Positions 33,849-42,726 of a stretch of 64,000 nt of DNA are shown here, piece by piece. Below the pieces are notes generated by a model. That model saw only the letters and a list, made by a program, of their open reading frames with translations, had not been told where the DNA came from and did no database searches. How positions within the stretch are numbered: position 1 is the stretch's first letter; each line of letters starts with the position of its first letter. A program made the position numbers and the translations under genes. Source of the stretch: Ramlibacter alkalitolerans (GTDB lineage Bacteria > Pseudomonadota > Gammaproteobacteria > Burkholderiales > Burkholderiaceae_C); contig NZ_JAEQND010000007.1 in the NCBI RefSeq assembly GCF_016722765.1, positions 248,001-312,000 on the forward strand, in the 5' to 3' direction.

Positions 33849-35386
33849 CAGAGGTCGTGCCCCGAGTAACTGAGGTTGAAGGACTTGTTGATCAGCGGGA
33901 AGTCGGGAACGATGTTGCCGATCACCGCGTGCTCCAGCACCGGCCAGTTCTGCCACGACGGATCGTGGCAGTGGCAGCGCCGCACCGCGCCGCCGGGGCC
34001 GAGTTCCAGTGCCACCAGCACCTCGCCGCGCCAGCCTTCCACCCAGCCCGCGCCGACGGCCGGCCCGGCGGGCGGCGCGACGGGCCTGCGCGCCGCGCCG
34101 GCCGGCAGGCCGTCGCACAGCAGGCGGAGCAGGCGCAGCGACTCGAGCGTCTCCTGGAAGCGCACCGCCACCCGGGCTGCGACGTCGCCGTTGCGATGGC
34201 CCGCGCGCCGCACCTGCAGGCCCGCGTAGGGCGGCCACGGCTGGTCGCAGCGCAGGTCCATGGACTGGCCGCTGGCCCGTGCCGCCAGCCCCGTGAGCCC
34301 GAGTCGCAAGGCGAGCTCGGGGCTGACGACGCCGGTGGTCGCGAAGCGGTCCTGCAGGCCGGCGTGCGATTCGTAGATGCCTTCCAGCGCCCGAACCTCC
34401 GCCTCGATCGCGTCGCACTGGCGCAGCAGGCGCTCGCGCAGGGGGCCGTCGACATCGGCCGCCACGCCGCCCGGCACCACGCCGTCCATCATCAGCCGGT
34501 GCCCGAAGGCCTCGCCGGACAGGCGCAGCCAGTCCTCCCGCAGGCGGGAGAACTGCGCCAGCCCGAAGCCGAGCGCCGCGTCGTTGCCCAGGAAGCCCAG
34601 GTCGTTCAGGTGGTTCGCGACCCGCTCGCGCTCCAGCATCAGCGCGCGCAGCCACGTGGCGCGCGCGGGCGGGTCGCAGCCGAGCGCCGACTCCAGCGCC
34701 ATGCAGTAGGCCCACGCGAAGGCAACGGTGGAATCGCCCGAGACGCGTCCGGCGAGCCGGTGGCCCTCCAGCGCCGGCAGGTCGCGAAAGCGCCGTTCGA
34801 TCCCCTTGTGGGCATAGCCCAGGCGCTCCTCCAGCCGCAGCACCTTCTCGCCGACGACGGAGAAGCGGAAGTGGCCCGGCTCGATAATGCCGGCGTGCAC
34901 CGGGCCGACCGGGATCTCGTGCACGCCGTCGCCCTCGACCCGCACGAAGGGATAGTCCTGCAGCGCCTGCGGGGCGATCGCCGCGTCTGCCTCGCCCAGG
35001 CGCAGCGGCCGGTGCTGCGGCGGCCAGGCGCCGTGGTTCAACCAGGGCCGCTGGTCCTGGGCCCCCTCGGCCGCGATCCCCAGCAGGTCGAAGGTGGCGC
35101 GCTGCATGCGGTCCGCGCAGGCAAAGAGGTGCGCGATGCCGGGATAGCGCGCTGCCTGCGCATCGATGCCGAGCTCGACCCAGTACAGGCCCGTTTCCAC
35201 GGCGTAGGCGGCGCAGACGGCGAGCGCCTCGCCGCGGTCCGTGCCCCACAGGGCCACCAGCCGCCCGCCCGACTGCGCGACGCTGCCCGCGGCGGCCAGC
35301 CACTGCCCGCGGTCGACGGCGCTGTGCCAGATCGGCAGCGGCGCGCCCAGCCGGGCGAAGGGAAGGTGCAGCCGGGTGATGCCCAT
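33848..35386 (-). CDS. HyfG/NuoCD-like large subunit lacking NiFe ligands
   Basis: 512 residues. The N-terminal NuoC-like part (to about 130) is followed by a NuoD/NiFe large-subunit fold: IPVGPVHAGIIEPGHFRFSV, then ERLGYAHKGIERRFRDLPAL. In NiFe enzymes the next motif is RVCGxC; here it is RVSGDSTVA with Ser216 and Ser219. The C-terminal DPCxxC motif is also missing: the protein ends NKSFNLSYSGHDL. So nickel cannot be held by the usual four cysteines and hydrogenase activity is unlikely. It belongs with Ehr or complex I-like assemblies. ATG 35386 is chosen; it is one base from the stop of the upstream hyfF-like gene. Confidence 0.86.
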   Translation of the reverse strand: MGITRLHLPFARLGAPLPIWHSAVDRGQWLAAAGSVAQSGGRLVALWGTDRGEALAVCAAYAVETGLYWVELGIDAQAARYPGIAHLFACADRMQRATFDLLGIAAEGAQDQRPWLNHGAWPPQHRPLRLGEADAAIAPQALQDYPFVRVEGDGVHEIPVGPVHAGIIEPGHFRFSVVGEKVLRLEERLGYAHKGIERRFRDLPALEGHRLAGRVSGDSTVAFAWAYCMALESALGCDPPARATWLRALMLERERVANHLNDLGFLGNDAALGFGLAQFSRLREDWLRLSGEAFGHRLMMDGVVPGGVAADVDGPLRERLLRQCDAIEAEVRALEGIYESHAGLQDRFATTGVVSPELALRLGLTGLAARASGQSMDLRCDQPWPPYAGLQVRRAGHRNGDVAARVAVRFQETLESLRLLRLLCDGLPAGAARRPVAPPAGPAVGAGWVEGWRGEVLVALELGPGGAVRRCHCHDPSWQNWPVLEHAVIGNIVPDFPLINKSFNLSYSGHDL

Positions 35387-35387
35387 G

Positions 35388-36848
35388 TCAGCTTCCCAGC
35401 ATGCGTGCCGCCTGGCGGTACCAGGCATCCAGGTACGGCGGGATGTACAGGCCCAGCATCAGGCCCAGCCCCAGGTGCAGGAACACCGGCACCAGCGCCG
35501 GCGGGTGGGGCAGGCGCTGCACCGTGGTCTCGCCGAACACCATCGGCTGCACGCGGCTGAACACGGTGGCGAAGGCCACCCCGAGCGCCACCAGCAGGAA
35601 GGGCGTGGCCCAGGGATGCTCGCGCATCGCCGTCGTCACGATCAGGAATTCGCTGGCGAACACGCCGAAGGGCGGCATGCCCAGGATCGCCAGCGAGCCC
35701 AGCATCAGCCCCCACGCGACCGTCGGACTGACCTTGATCAGCCCGCGGATCTCGTCCATCGCCTGCGTGCCGGCCTTCTGCGCCGCATGGCCGACGGCGA
35801 AGAAGATCGCCGACTTCACCAGCGAGTGCACCGTCATGTGCAGCAGCCCCGCGAAGCTGGCGATCGGCCCGCCCATGCCGAAGGCGAAGGTCATGAGCCC
35901 CATGTGCTCGATCGAGGAGTAGGCGAACATGCGCTTGACGTCCTTCTGCCGCAGCAGCAGGAAGGCCGAGGCGACGACCGAGAGCAGGCCGAATCCCATC
36001 ATCAGGTTGCCGGCCAGGTGGCTTTGCAGCGCGCCGTCGGCCAGCACCTTGCAGCGCAGCACCGCGTACAGCGCCACGTTCAGCAGCAGCCCCGAGAGCA
36101 CGGCGGAGACCGGCGTCGGCCCTTCGGCATGCGCATCGGGCAGCCAGTTGTGCAGCGGCACGAGACCCACCTTGGTGCCGTAGCCCACCAGCAGGAAGGC
36201 GAAGGCGAGCGTCATCACGTTCGCATCGAGCTGCGACTTCACGCCCTGCAGGTGCGTCCACAGCAGCGCCCCGCCCTCGGCGCCGAGCACCTTCTCGGCC
36301 GCCATGTACAGCAGCACCGTGCCGAACAGCGCCTGCGCAATGCCCACGCCGCACAGGATGAAGTACTTCCACGCCGCCTCCAGGCTGGCGGCCGTGCGGT
36401 ACACGCTCACCAGCAGCACGGTGGTCAGCGTGGCGGCCTCCATCGCCACCCACAGCATGCCCATGTTGTTGGTGGTCAGCGCCAGCAGCATGGTGAACCC
36501 GAACAGCTGGTACATGCTGTGGTACAGGCGCAGCCGCCTGGGCGTCATCTTGCCGTGGTCCCGCTCCACCCGCATGTAGGGGCGCGAGAAGATCGCCGTG
36601 GTGAGGCCGACGAAGGCCGTCAGCGTCACCAGGAACACGTTGAGCGGGTCGATGAAGAACTCCTGCCCCAGCGCGAACAGCGGCCCCTCGGAAACCACCC
36701 GGGCGGTCAGGCCGCACGCGGCCAGGAAGCCGCCGAGGCTGAAGGCCACGTTGATCTCCGGCGCCTCGTCGCGGTGGCCCACGAAGGCCAGCACCACGCC
36801 GCCGGCCAGGGGAATGGCCAGCAGCAGGAAGATCAGGTCGATGCCCAC
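35388..36848 (-). CDS. HyfF-like ion-translocating membrane subunit
   Basis: 486 residues with about 14 hydrophobic segments. It is homologous to NuoL/M/N and Mrp-type antiporter subunits: TTAIFSRPYMRVERDHGKM, then NWLPDAHAEGPTPVSAVLSG, the conserved antiporter signature region, and YSSIEHMGLMTFAFGMGGPI. The lysine and glutamate residues of the proton path are in the expected helices. It starts with GTG 36848, which overlaps the stop codon of the hyfE-like gene. Proton or sodium movement coupled to the electron-transfer arm is the family role. Confidence 0.88.
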   Translation of the reverse strand: MGIDLIFLLLAIPLAGGVVLAFVGHRDEAPEINVAFSLGGFLAACGLTARVVSEGPLFALGQEFFIDPLNVFLVTLTAFVGLTTAIFSRPYMRVERDHGKMTPRRLRLYHSMYQLFGFTMLLALTTNNMGMLWVAMEAATLTTVLLVSVYRTAASLEAAWKYFILCGVGIAQALFGTVLLYMAAEKVLGAEGGALLWTHLQGVKSQLDANVMTLAFAFLLVGYGTKVGLVPLHNWLPDAHAEGPTPVSAVLSGLLLNVALYAVLRCKVLADGALQSHLAGNLMMGFGLLSVVASAFLLLRQKDVKRMFAYSSIEHMGLMTFAFGMGGPIASFAGLLHMTVHSLVKSAIFFAVGHAAQKAGTQAMDEIRGLIKVSPTVAWGLMLGSLAILGMPPFGVFASEFLIVTTAMREHPWATPFLLVALGVAFATVFSRVQPMVFGETTVQRLPHPPALVPVFLHLGLGLMLGLYIPPYLDAWYRQAARMLGS

Positions 36849-37507
36849 TACTGGTCCTTCAGCGTTTCGAGGTGGCGGATGTCCAGGCTGTCGAACTGCT
36901 CGCGGATCTGGAACATGAACACGCCCAGGATCAGCACGCCGATCAGCACGTCCAGCGCGATGCCCAGTTCCACCACCATGGGCATGCCGTGGGTGGCCGA
37001 CGTGGCGGCGAAGAACAGGCCGTTCTCCATCGCCAGAAAGCCGATCACCTGCGGCACGGCCTTGGCCCGCGTGATCATCATCAGGAAGGACAGCAGCACG
37101 CAGGCCAGCGCTATGCCGAGCGTGCCGCGCGCCAGCGAAGTCGAGAGCTTCGCGATCGGCGTGGCGAGGTTGAAGGCGAAGATCACCACCAGGATGCCGA
37201 TCAGCATGGTGGTCGGGATGTTGATCAGCGTCTCCACGTCCCAGCGGATCTTCAGCCGGTCGACGATGCGGTGCAGCAGGATGGGGATCAGCACCACCTT
37301 CAGCGCGAAGGTGAGCGCCGCCGACAGGTACAGGTGATGCTGCCCGGTGGCGTAGCCGACGACCGCGGTGGAGACCACCAGCGCCAGGCCCTGCAGCGTG
37401 AACAGGTTGATCAGCGACAGGATGCGGCGCTGCGCGCTCATCGCGAACGCCAGCATCAGCAGCAGCGCGCCGAGCAGGTTGATCGCTTGCATGAGGACCG
37501 AGCTCAT
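36848..37507 (-). CDS. HyfE-like membrane subunit
   Basis: 219 residues, six to seven membrane segments: AINLLGALLLMLAFAMSAQR at the start, HLYLSAALTFALKVVLIPIL in the middle and VELGIALDVLIGVLILGVFM near the end. It matches HyfE, which is related to NuoK and MrpC in its C-terminal part. It forms part of the membrane arm. It overlaps the hyfF-like start by a few bases and the hyfC-like stop by four bases, so the set is tightly coupled. Confidence 0.87.
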   Translation of the reverse strand: MSSVLMQAINLLGALLLMLAFAMSAQRRILSLINLFTLQGLALVVSTAVVGYATGQHHLYLSAALTFALKVVLIPILLHRIVDRLKIRWDVETLINIPTTMLIGILVVIFAFNLATPIAKLSTSLARGTLGIALACVLLSFLMMITRAKAVPQVIGFLAMENGLFFAATSATHGMPMVVELGIALDVLIGVLILGVFMFQIREQFDSLDIRHLETLKDQ

Positions 37508-38460
37508 GCCGGATTCACCGCCAGCAGCAGGTGCACCAGGATGCCGATCACGGCCAGCAGGAAGGCCGAGGCCAGGAACTCCGGCACCCGGAAGATCCGC
37601 ATCTTGGCGGCCAGCGTCTCCAGCAGCGCCAGCCCGATCCCGCCGGCGGCGAGCTTGAACACCAGCACCGGCAGCGCCAGCAGCAGCGCCACCGGGGCCT
37701 GCGCCTCCGCGATGCCCCAGGGCATGAACAGCGCGATGCCGATGCAGGAGTAGGCGAACAGCTTCAGGCTGGCCGCCCACTCGATCAGCGCCAGGTGGCG
37801 GCCGGAGTACTCCAGGATCAGCGCCTCGTGGATCATGGTCAGCTCCAGGTGCGTCGCCGGGTTGTCGACGGGCACCCGCGCGTTTTCCGCCAGCGCCACC
37901 ATGATGAAGGCCACCAGCGCGAAGGCCAGCGCCGGGTAGATCGCCAGTTCGCGGTGCGCGAGCGTCTCCACCACGGTCGTGAGGGAGGTGGAGCGCGAGA
38001 TCAGCGAGGCCGAGAACAGCACCATCAGCAGCGCCGGCTCGGCGAGGAAGCCGATCAGCATCTCGCGCCGCGCGCCGAGCGAGCCGAACGCGGTGCCGAC
38101 GTCCATCGCCGCCAGCGAGATGAACACGCGGGCCAGCGCGAACAGGCCGACCAGCGCGATGGCGTCGGCGGCGGGTGCGAGCGGCAGGTCGGTGGACAGG
38201 GTCGGGACGATGGAGCTGGCCAGCGCCATGCAGCCGAACACCACGTAAGGCACGCCGCGAAACAGCGGCGACGCATGCTCGGCGACCACCGAGTCCTTGT
38301 GGAACAGCTTGTGCAGCAGCCGGTAGGGCTGCAGCAGCCCCGGCGGCGACTTGTTCTGCAGCCGCGCGCGCCACTGGTTCACCCAGCCGGTGAGCAGCGG
38401 CGCGAGCGCGAGCGCCACCGCGATCTCCAGGGCCTGCGCGATGACGCCCGACAGGCTCAT
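37504..38460 (-). CDS. HyfC/NuoH-like membrane subunit
   Basis: 318 residues, about eight hydrophobic segments. This is the 'respiratory chain complex I subunit 1' family. The conserved text RVPVDNPATHLELTMIHEAL (the acidic loop that faces the quinone or ion site) is intact, as is FLAEPALLMVLFSASLISRS. It is the link between the hydrophilic arm and the membrane arm. Start ATG 38460 overlaps the stop of the hyfB-like gene by four bases. Confidence 0.9.
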   Translation of the reverse strand: MSLSGVIAQALEIAVALALAPLLTGWVNQWRARLQNKSPPGLLQPYRLLHKLFHKDSVVAEHASPLFRGVPYVVFGCMALASSIVPTLSTDLPLAPAADAIALVGLFALARVFISLAAMDVGTAFGSLGARREMLIGFLAEPALLMVLFSASLISRSTSLTTVVETLAHRELAIYPALAFALVAFIMVALAENARVPVDNPATHLELTMIHEALILEYSGRHLALIEWAASLKLFAYSCIGIALFMPWGIAEAQAPVALLLALPVLVFKLAAGGIGLALLETLAAKMRIFRVPEFLASAFLLAVIGILVHLLLAVNPA

Positions 38461-40484
38461 CGCCGCACCACCAGCAGCATCAGGACCAGGGTCACGAAGC
38501 TGTAGAGAAGGTAGACGGAGATGCGTCCCTGCTGCAGCAGGCTGGCCAGCCGGGCCAGCCGCGTCGCCAGCGCCACCAGCGGCAGGTAGATCCAGCGCCA
38601 GAAGTGGTCCTCCACCACGACCCGGTAGCGGGGCTGCGCGTCGAAGGGCGTCGGCAGTTCGCGCCGCATCACGAAGAAGGGTTCGAAGATCTGCCGGATC
38701 GGCTGGCCGAAGCCCTCGGCGGTGTCCTGCATGCGGGCCGTCTGCCAGGGATGGCCGCAGTCCCAGGCCGGGGCGCGGCGGATGCGCCCGTGATAGAGCT
38801 TGCGCACCACCAGGAAGGCGAGCGCGAAGCTCGCGGCCACGCCAAGCAGGAAGATCACCGGCCCGTAGCTGGCGCGCTCGACGCTGCTGGGCGCCAGCAG
38901 CCAGCCGCCGTCGGCGGCGAGCCGCTGTCCCAGGCCCGCGCCCACGAGCTGCCGGGTGACCGGGTCGATGAACTGGATGAACTGCACCGGCAGCAGTCCG
39001 AGCGCGACGCAGCCCAGGGCCAGCCAGAGCATGCCCAGCCGCTCCCACGCGCCGGCGTCGTGCGCCTGCGCCAGCTTCTCCTCGCGCGGCTGGCCGAGGA
39101 AGATCACGCCGAAGAACTTCACCATCGTGTAGCCCGCCAGCGCCGCCACCAGGGCGATCAGCGCCGCCACCACCGGCACCAGCATGTTCAGCAGCGAATC
39201 GGGCAGTTCCGGCGTGAACAGGAAGCTTTGCAGCAGCAGCCACTCGGAGACGAAGCCGGCCAGCGGCGGCAGGCCGGCGCTGGTCAGCACGCCGACCAGC
39301 GTGACCCACGCCACGAAAGGCATGTAGCGGATCAGGCCCCCGAGCTTGCCGAGGCTGCGTTCGGCGGTGGCATGCAGAACGCAACCGGTGCTCAGGAACA
39401 GCAGGCTCTTGAAGACCGCGTGGCTCGCCACGTGGTACAGCGTCGCGGTGAGCGCCAGCGCCGCCAGCGGCTTCATGCCGTAGGCCGAGAAGATCAGCGC
39501 CAGGCCCATGCCCGCGAACACCAGGCCGATGTTTTCGATCGAGGAATAGGCGAGCAGGCGCTTCATGTCCACCTGCACCGCCGCGAAGACGACGCCGAAC
39601 AGCGCCGTGGCGAGCCCGAGCGCCAGCAGCAGCCCGCCCCACCACCAGGCGTGGGTATGCAGCAGGTCGAAGGCCACGCGCAGCACGCCGTACACCGCGG
39701 TCTTGAGCATGACAGCGCTCATGAGCGCGGACACCGGCGAGGGCGCGGCGGGGTGCGCCTCCGGCAGCCACACGTGCACCGGCAGCAGGCCGGCCTTGGC
39801 GCCGAACCCGAGCAGCGCCAGCAGGAAGGCGACCGAGCCCCAGAACGGCGACAGGTCCTGCGCGCGCATGTTGGCGAAGGTGTAGTCTCCCGTGTCGGCC
39901 TGCAGCACGCCGAAGCACAGGAGGATGGCCACCGCGCCGATGTGCGCCATCACGATGTACACGTAGCCCGCCCGGCGCACCTCCGCCACCCGATGGTTGG
40001 CGGTGACCAGGAAGTAGGAGGACAGTGCCATCGTCTCCCACATCACCATGAAGGAATAGGCGTCGTCGGCCAGCACCACCAGGGTCATGGCGGCGAGGAA
40101 CAGGTGGTACTCGAGGCACAGCAGCCCCGGCGGCGTGCCCTCGGCGCGGCGGAAGTAGCCGGCCGCGAACACGGAGACGCCCGCCGCCACGCCGCCTATC
40201 ACCATCAGGAAGAAGGCCGCCAGTCCGTCGAGGCGCAGGTGGAAGGGCAGCGTGGGCAGCCCCACCGGCAGCACCGCGACCTGCGGCGGCGCGAACACGG
40301 AGGGCAGCGCCAGCACCAGCAGCGCGACGCCGAGGGCGCCCCCGAGGGGGAACAGGACGCGGGCCACGAAGGTGAAGCGGCGCAGCGCCAGTACCCCCGC
40401 CAGCCCGATCAGGAGCCAGGCGCCGATAACCACCAGCATCCAGTCGAGGCGCAGCATGCGCCCGGCGTCGAGCCCCCATGACAT
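38457..40484 (-). CDS. HyfB-like ion-translocating membrane subunit
   Basis: 675 residues, about 15-16 hydrophobic segments plus a soluble C-terminal part. The core matches HyfB and NuoL: YSFMVMWETMALSSYFLVTA, then HVWLPEAHPAAPSPVSALMS and AYSSIENIGLVFAGMGLALI. The C-terminal region (RAPAWDCGHPWQTARMQDTA and EDHFWRWIYLPLVALATRL) is typical of hydrogenase-4 subunit B rather than complex I. ATG 40484 is chosen; it is the first gene of the six-gene operon and is divergent from a SulP transporter gene with 270 bases between. Confidence 0.9.
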   Translation of the reverse strand: MSWGLDAGRMLRLDWMLVVIGAWLLIGLAGVLALRRFTFVARVLFPLGGALGVALLVLALPSVFAPPQVAVLPVGLPTLPFHLRLDGLAAFFLMVIGGVAAGVSVFAAGYFRRAEGTPPGLLCLEYHLFLAAMTLVVLADDAYSFMVMWETMALSSYFLVTANHRVAEVRRAGYVYIVMAHIGAVAILLCFGVLQADTGDYTFANMRAQDLSPFWGSVAFLLALLGFGAKAGLLPVHVWLPEAHPAAPSPVSALMSAVMLKTAVYGVLRVAFDLLHTHAWWWGGLLLALGLATALFGVVFAAVQVDMKRLLAYSSIENIGLVFAGMGLALIFSAYGMKPLAALALTATLYHVASHAVFKSLLFLSTGCVLHATAERSLGKLGGLIRYMPFVAWVTLVGVLTSAGLPPLAGFVSEWLLLQSFLFTPELPDSLLNMLVPVVAALIALVAALAGYTMVKFFGVIFLGQPREEKLAQAHDAGAWERLGMLWLALGCVALGLLPVQFIQFIDPVTRQLVGAGLGQRLAADGGWLLAPSSVERASYGPVIFLLGVAASFALAFLVVRKLYHGRIRRAPAWDCGHPWQTARMQDTAEGFGQPIRQIFEPFFVMRRELPTPFDAQPRYRVVVEDHFWRWIYLPLVALATRLARLASLLQQGRISVYLLYSFVTLVLMLLVVRR

Positions 40485-40754
40485 CGATCGATTCTTCCAC
40501 CCGGGGGGAGCCGAGGCGAGCGCTTTGTGGGCTGCGGGCAACGCGCTGGATCAAGCAAGCCCGCTGCGGGCATGCCGCACCCCTGCAAAGTAAGTCCCCG
40601 CCCACCTCGACCGTGGAAGGCGTAAACTGCAGGCATGGCCACCCAGCCAGTCCTGCCGCTGTCCCGCCGCAGGCGCTTCATCACCCGGCTGCACCACTGC
40701 GGCCCTCCGGCAGCGAACTGAACCCGCCCGTTCCGTTCACTTCCGGAGTTCCCC
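40485..40754. promoter_or_regulatory. Divergent intergenic region between the Ehr-like operon and SulP gene
   Basis: The 270 bases must hold the promoters of both divergent units. I cannot assign boxes with confidence. A very short open frame runs 40635-40721 on the plus strand (28 codons, MATQPVLPLSRRRRF at the start, with SRRRRF and two histidines near the end). It could be a leader peptide for the SulP gene or chance. No riboswitch or clear operator is seen. Confidence 0.4.
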
Positions 40755-42407
40755 TTGCTTTCCTTCGCTTTCCGTCCCCGTTTGCTGGACGCGCTGCGCG
40801 GCTACGACCGCGCCCGCTTCAGCCGCGACCTGGGCGCCGGCCTCACCGTCGGCATCGTCGCCCTGCCCCTGGCCATGGCCTTCGCCATCGCCTCCGGCCT
40901 CAAGCCCGAGGCCGGCCTCTGGACGGCCATCATCGCCGGCCTGGCGATCTCGCTGTTCGGCGGATCGAGCGTGCAGATCGGCGGCCCGGCCGGCGCCTTC
41001 ATCGTCATCGTCTACGGCATCGTGGAGCGCTACGGCCTGGCCAACCTGCTGATCGCCACCACCTGCGCCGGCGTGCTGCTGTTCGCCATGGGCCTGCTGC
41101 GGCTCGGCCGGCTGGTGCGCTACGTGCCGGTCAGCATCGTGATCGGCTTCACCAACGGCATCGCGGTGCTGATCGCGGCCTCGCAGGTCAAGGACTGGCT
41201 GGGCCTGTCGATCCCCAGGATGCCGGCGGACTTCTTCGCCCAGCTGCGCACGCTGGCCACGCACCTGGACTCCTTCAACCCGTTCGCGTTCGTCCTCGGC
41301 ACCGCCTGCTTCGTCGGCCTGTTCCTGTGGCCGCGGCTGTGGCATTCCGAGTCCCCGGTCAAGAAGCTCGCGCAGCAGTTACCCGGCATGCACGAGGCCA
41401 GCGAGGTCGGCGCCCGGATCCCGGGCCCCATCGTCGCACTGGTCACCCTGACGGCCCTGGCCTGGTACTTCCGCCTGCCGGTGGAGACCATCGGCACGAA
41501 GTTCGGCAGCATTCCGCAGGGCCTGCCCGCCTTCCGGCTGCCGGACTTCAGCTGGGACACCGTCAAGCAGCTGGTGTCGCCCACGCTCACCATCGCGGCG
41601 CTGGGCGCGATCGAGTCGCTGCTGTGCGCCCGGGTGGCGGACCAGGTGTCCAACCTGCCGCGGCACGACCCGAACCAGGAGCTGATGGCGCAGGGCATCG
41701 CCAACTTCGTGGTGCCGTTCTTCGGCGGCATGCCCGCCACCGGCACCATCGCCCGCACGGTGACCAACATCCGCGCCGGCGGGACCTCGCCGGTGGCGGG
41801 CGTGATCCACGCGGTGACGCTGGCGGTGGTGGTGCTGGCGGCCGGCCCGCTGGCGCTGCTGGTGCCGCTGTCGGTGCTGGCCGGCATCCTGTTCTTCGTG
41901 GCCTGGAACATGGGCGAGTGGCGCGAGTTCGCGCACCTGAAGAAGTACAGCACGCACTACCGGCTGCTGATGACGGGCACCTTCGCGCTGACCGTGGTAT
42001 TCGACCTCACCGTCGCCGTGCAGGTGGGGCTGCTGGCCGCCTGCGTGCTGTTCATCCAGAAGATGTCGTCCCTCTTCAGCGTGGCGCTGGCGCCCACCGA
42101 GGACGGCACGCTGCGCTACGACCTGTACGGCTCGCTGTTCTTCGGCGCCACGGCCAAGATCGACCCCATCGTGCAGGCGGTGGAAAGCCTGCCGCCCGGA
42201 TCGAGCGTGGTGCTGGACGCGCTGCACCTGGTGCACCTGGACACCTCGGGGCTGGATGCCCTGCGCCAGCTGCACAAGGTGATCCTGCTGCGGCAGGGAT
42301 CGCTGGCGATGGAGAACCTGCACGAGCAGCCACGGGAGGTGATCGAGCGGGCCGGCTTCCTGCTGGAGCTGGAGCGCCACCTGGCCTCCGAAGAGGTCGC
42401 CGCGTAG
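40755..42407 (+). CDS. SulP family anion transporter with STAS domain
   Basis: 550 residues. The N-terminus FSRDLGAGLTVGIVALPLAM, then the signature GGSSVQIGGPAGAFIVIVYG and LFAMGLLRLGRLVRYVPVSI show the SulP transport domain with about 12 to 14 membrane segments. The C-terminal STAS domain (PGSSVVLDALHLVHLDTSGL) is complete. Substrates of SulP proteins include sulfate, bicarbonate, C4-dicarboxylates and chloride; sequence does not tell which. The start is TTG 40755, with CGGAG upstream. It is divergent from the Ehr-like operon, so bicarbonate is one reasonable guess only. Confidence 0.9.
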   Translation: MLSFAFRPRLLDALRGYDRARFSRDLGAGLTVGIVALPLAMAFAIASGLKPEAGLWTAIIAGLAISLFGGSSVQIGGPAGAFIVIVYGIVERYGLANLLIATTCAGVLLFAMGLLRLGRLVRYVPVSIVIGFTNGIAVLIAASQVKDWLGLSIPRMPADFFAQLRTLATHLDSFNPFAFVLGTACFVGLFLWPRLWHSESPVKKLAQQLPGMHEASEVGARIPGPIVALVTLTALAWYFRLPVETIGTKFGSIPQGLPAFRLPDFSWDTVKQLVSPTLTIAALGAIESLLCARVADQVSNLPRHDPNQELMAQGIANFVVPFFGGMPATGTIARTVTNIRAGGTSPVAGVIHAVTLAVVVLAAGPLALLVPLSVLAGILFFVAWNMGEWREFAHLKKYSTHYRLLMTGTFALTVVFDLTVAVQVGLLAACVLFIQKMSSLFSVALAPTEDGTLRYDLYGSLFFGATAKIDPIVQAVESLPPGSSVVLDALHLVHLDTSGLDALRQLHKVILLRQGSLAMENLHEQPREVIERAGFLLELERHLASEEVAA

Positions 42408-42485
42408 GCTGGCCGTGAGCGGCCAGGACCAGCCCCTGTCCGGCGTCAAAAGGCCCCACGACACCCCCCGGGTAAAATCGCCGCC

Positions 42486-42716
42486 ATGGCCAGCATCCTC
42501 CAACGCATCTTCCGTCGCCCGGACTACAGCTCCGACGTCACCCAGTTCATCGAGCAGCTCAAGACCGAGAAGCCCGACCTGGAGGCGCAGCAGCGCGCCG
42601 GCCGGGCGATCTGGTGGGACAAGCACATCGATCGCGAGCTGATGAACGAGTGGAAGCAGTCGCGCGTGCCGGCCAAGCCGTACGCCTACGGCGACGACCC
42701 GCGCCAGCGCCGCTGA
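42486..42716 (+). CDS. DUF3460 family small protein
   Basis: 76 residues: MASILQRIFRRPDYSSDVTQ, then RAIWWDKHIDRELMNEWKQS and RVPAKPYAYGDDPR. The DUF3460 family is a small cytoplasmic protein found in beta-proteobacteria, usually beside scpA, as here with 10 bases to the next start codon. The role is unknown; a link with chromosome segregation is suggested only by neighbourhood. Confidence 0.88.
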   Translation: MASILQRIFRRPDYSSDVTQFIEQLKTEKPDLEAQQRAGRAIWWDKHIDRELMNEWKQSRVPAKPYAYGDDPRQRR

Positions 42717-42726
42717 CGCCCGCCTG

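Noticed and set aside
33848..35386. Functional NiFe hydrogenase large subunit
   Set aside because: Both cysteine pairs that bind the NiFe centre are absent, so this name would mislead.
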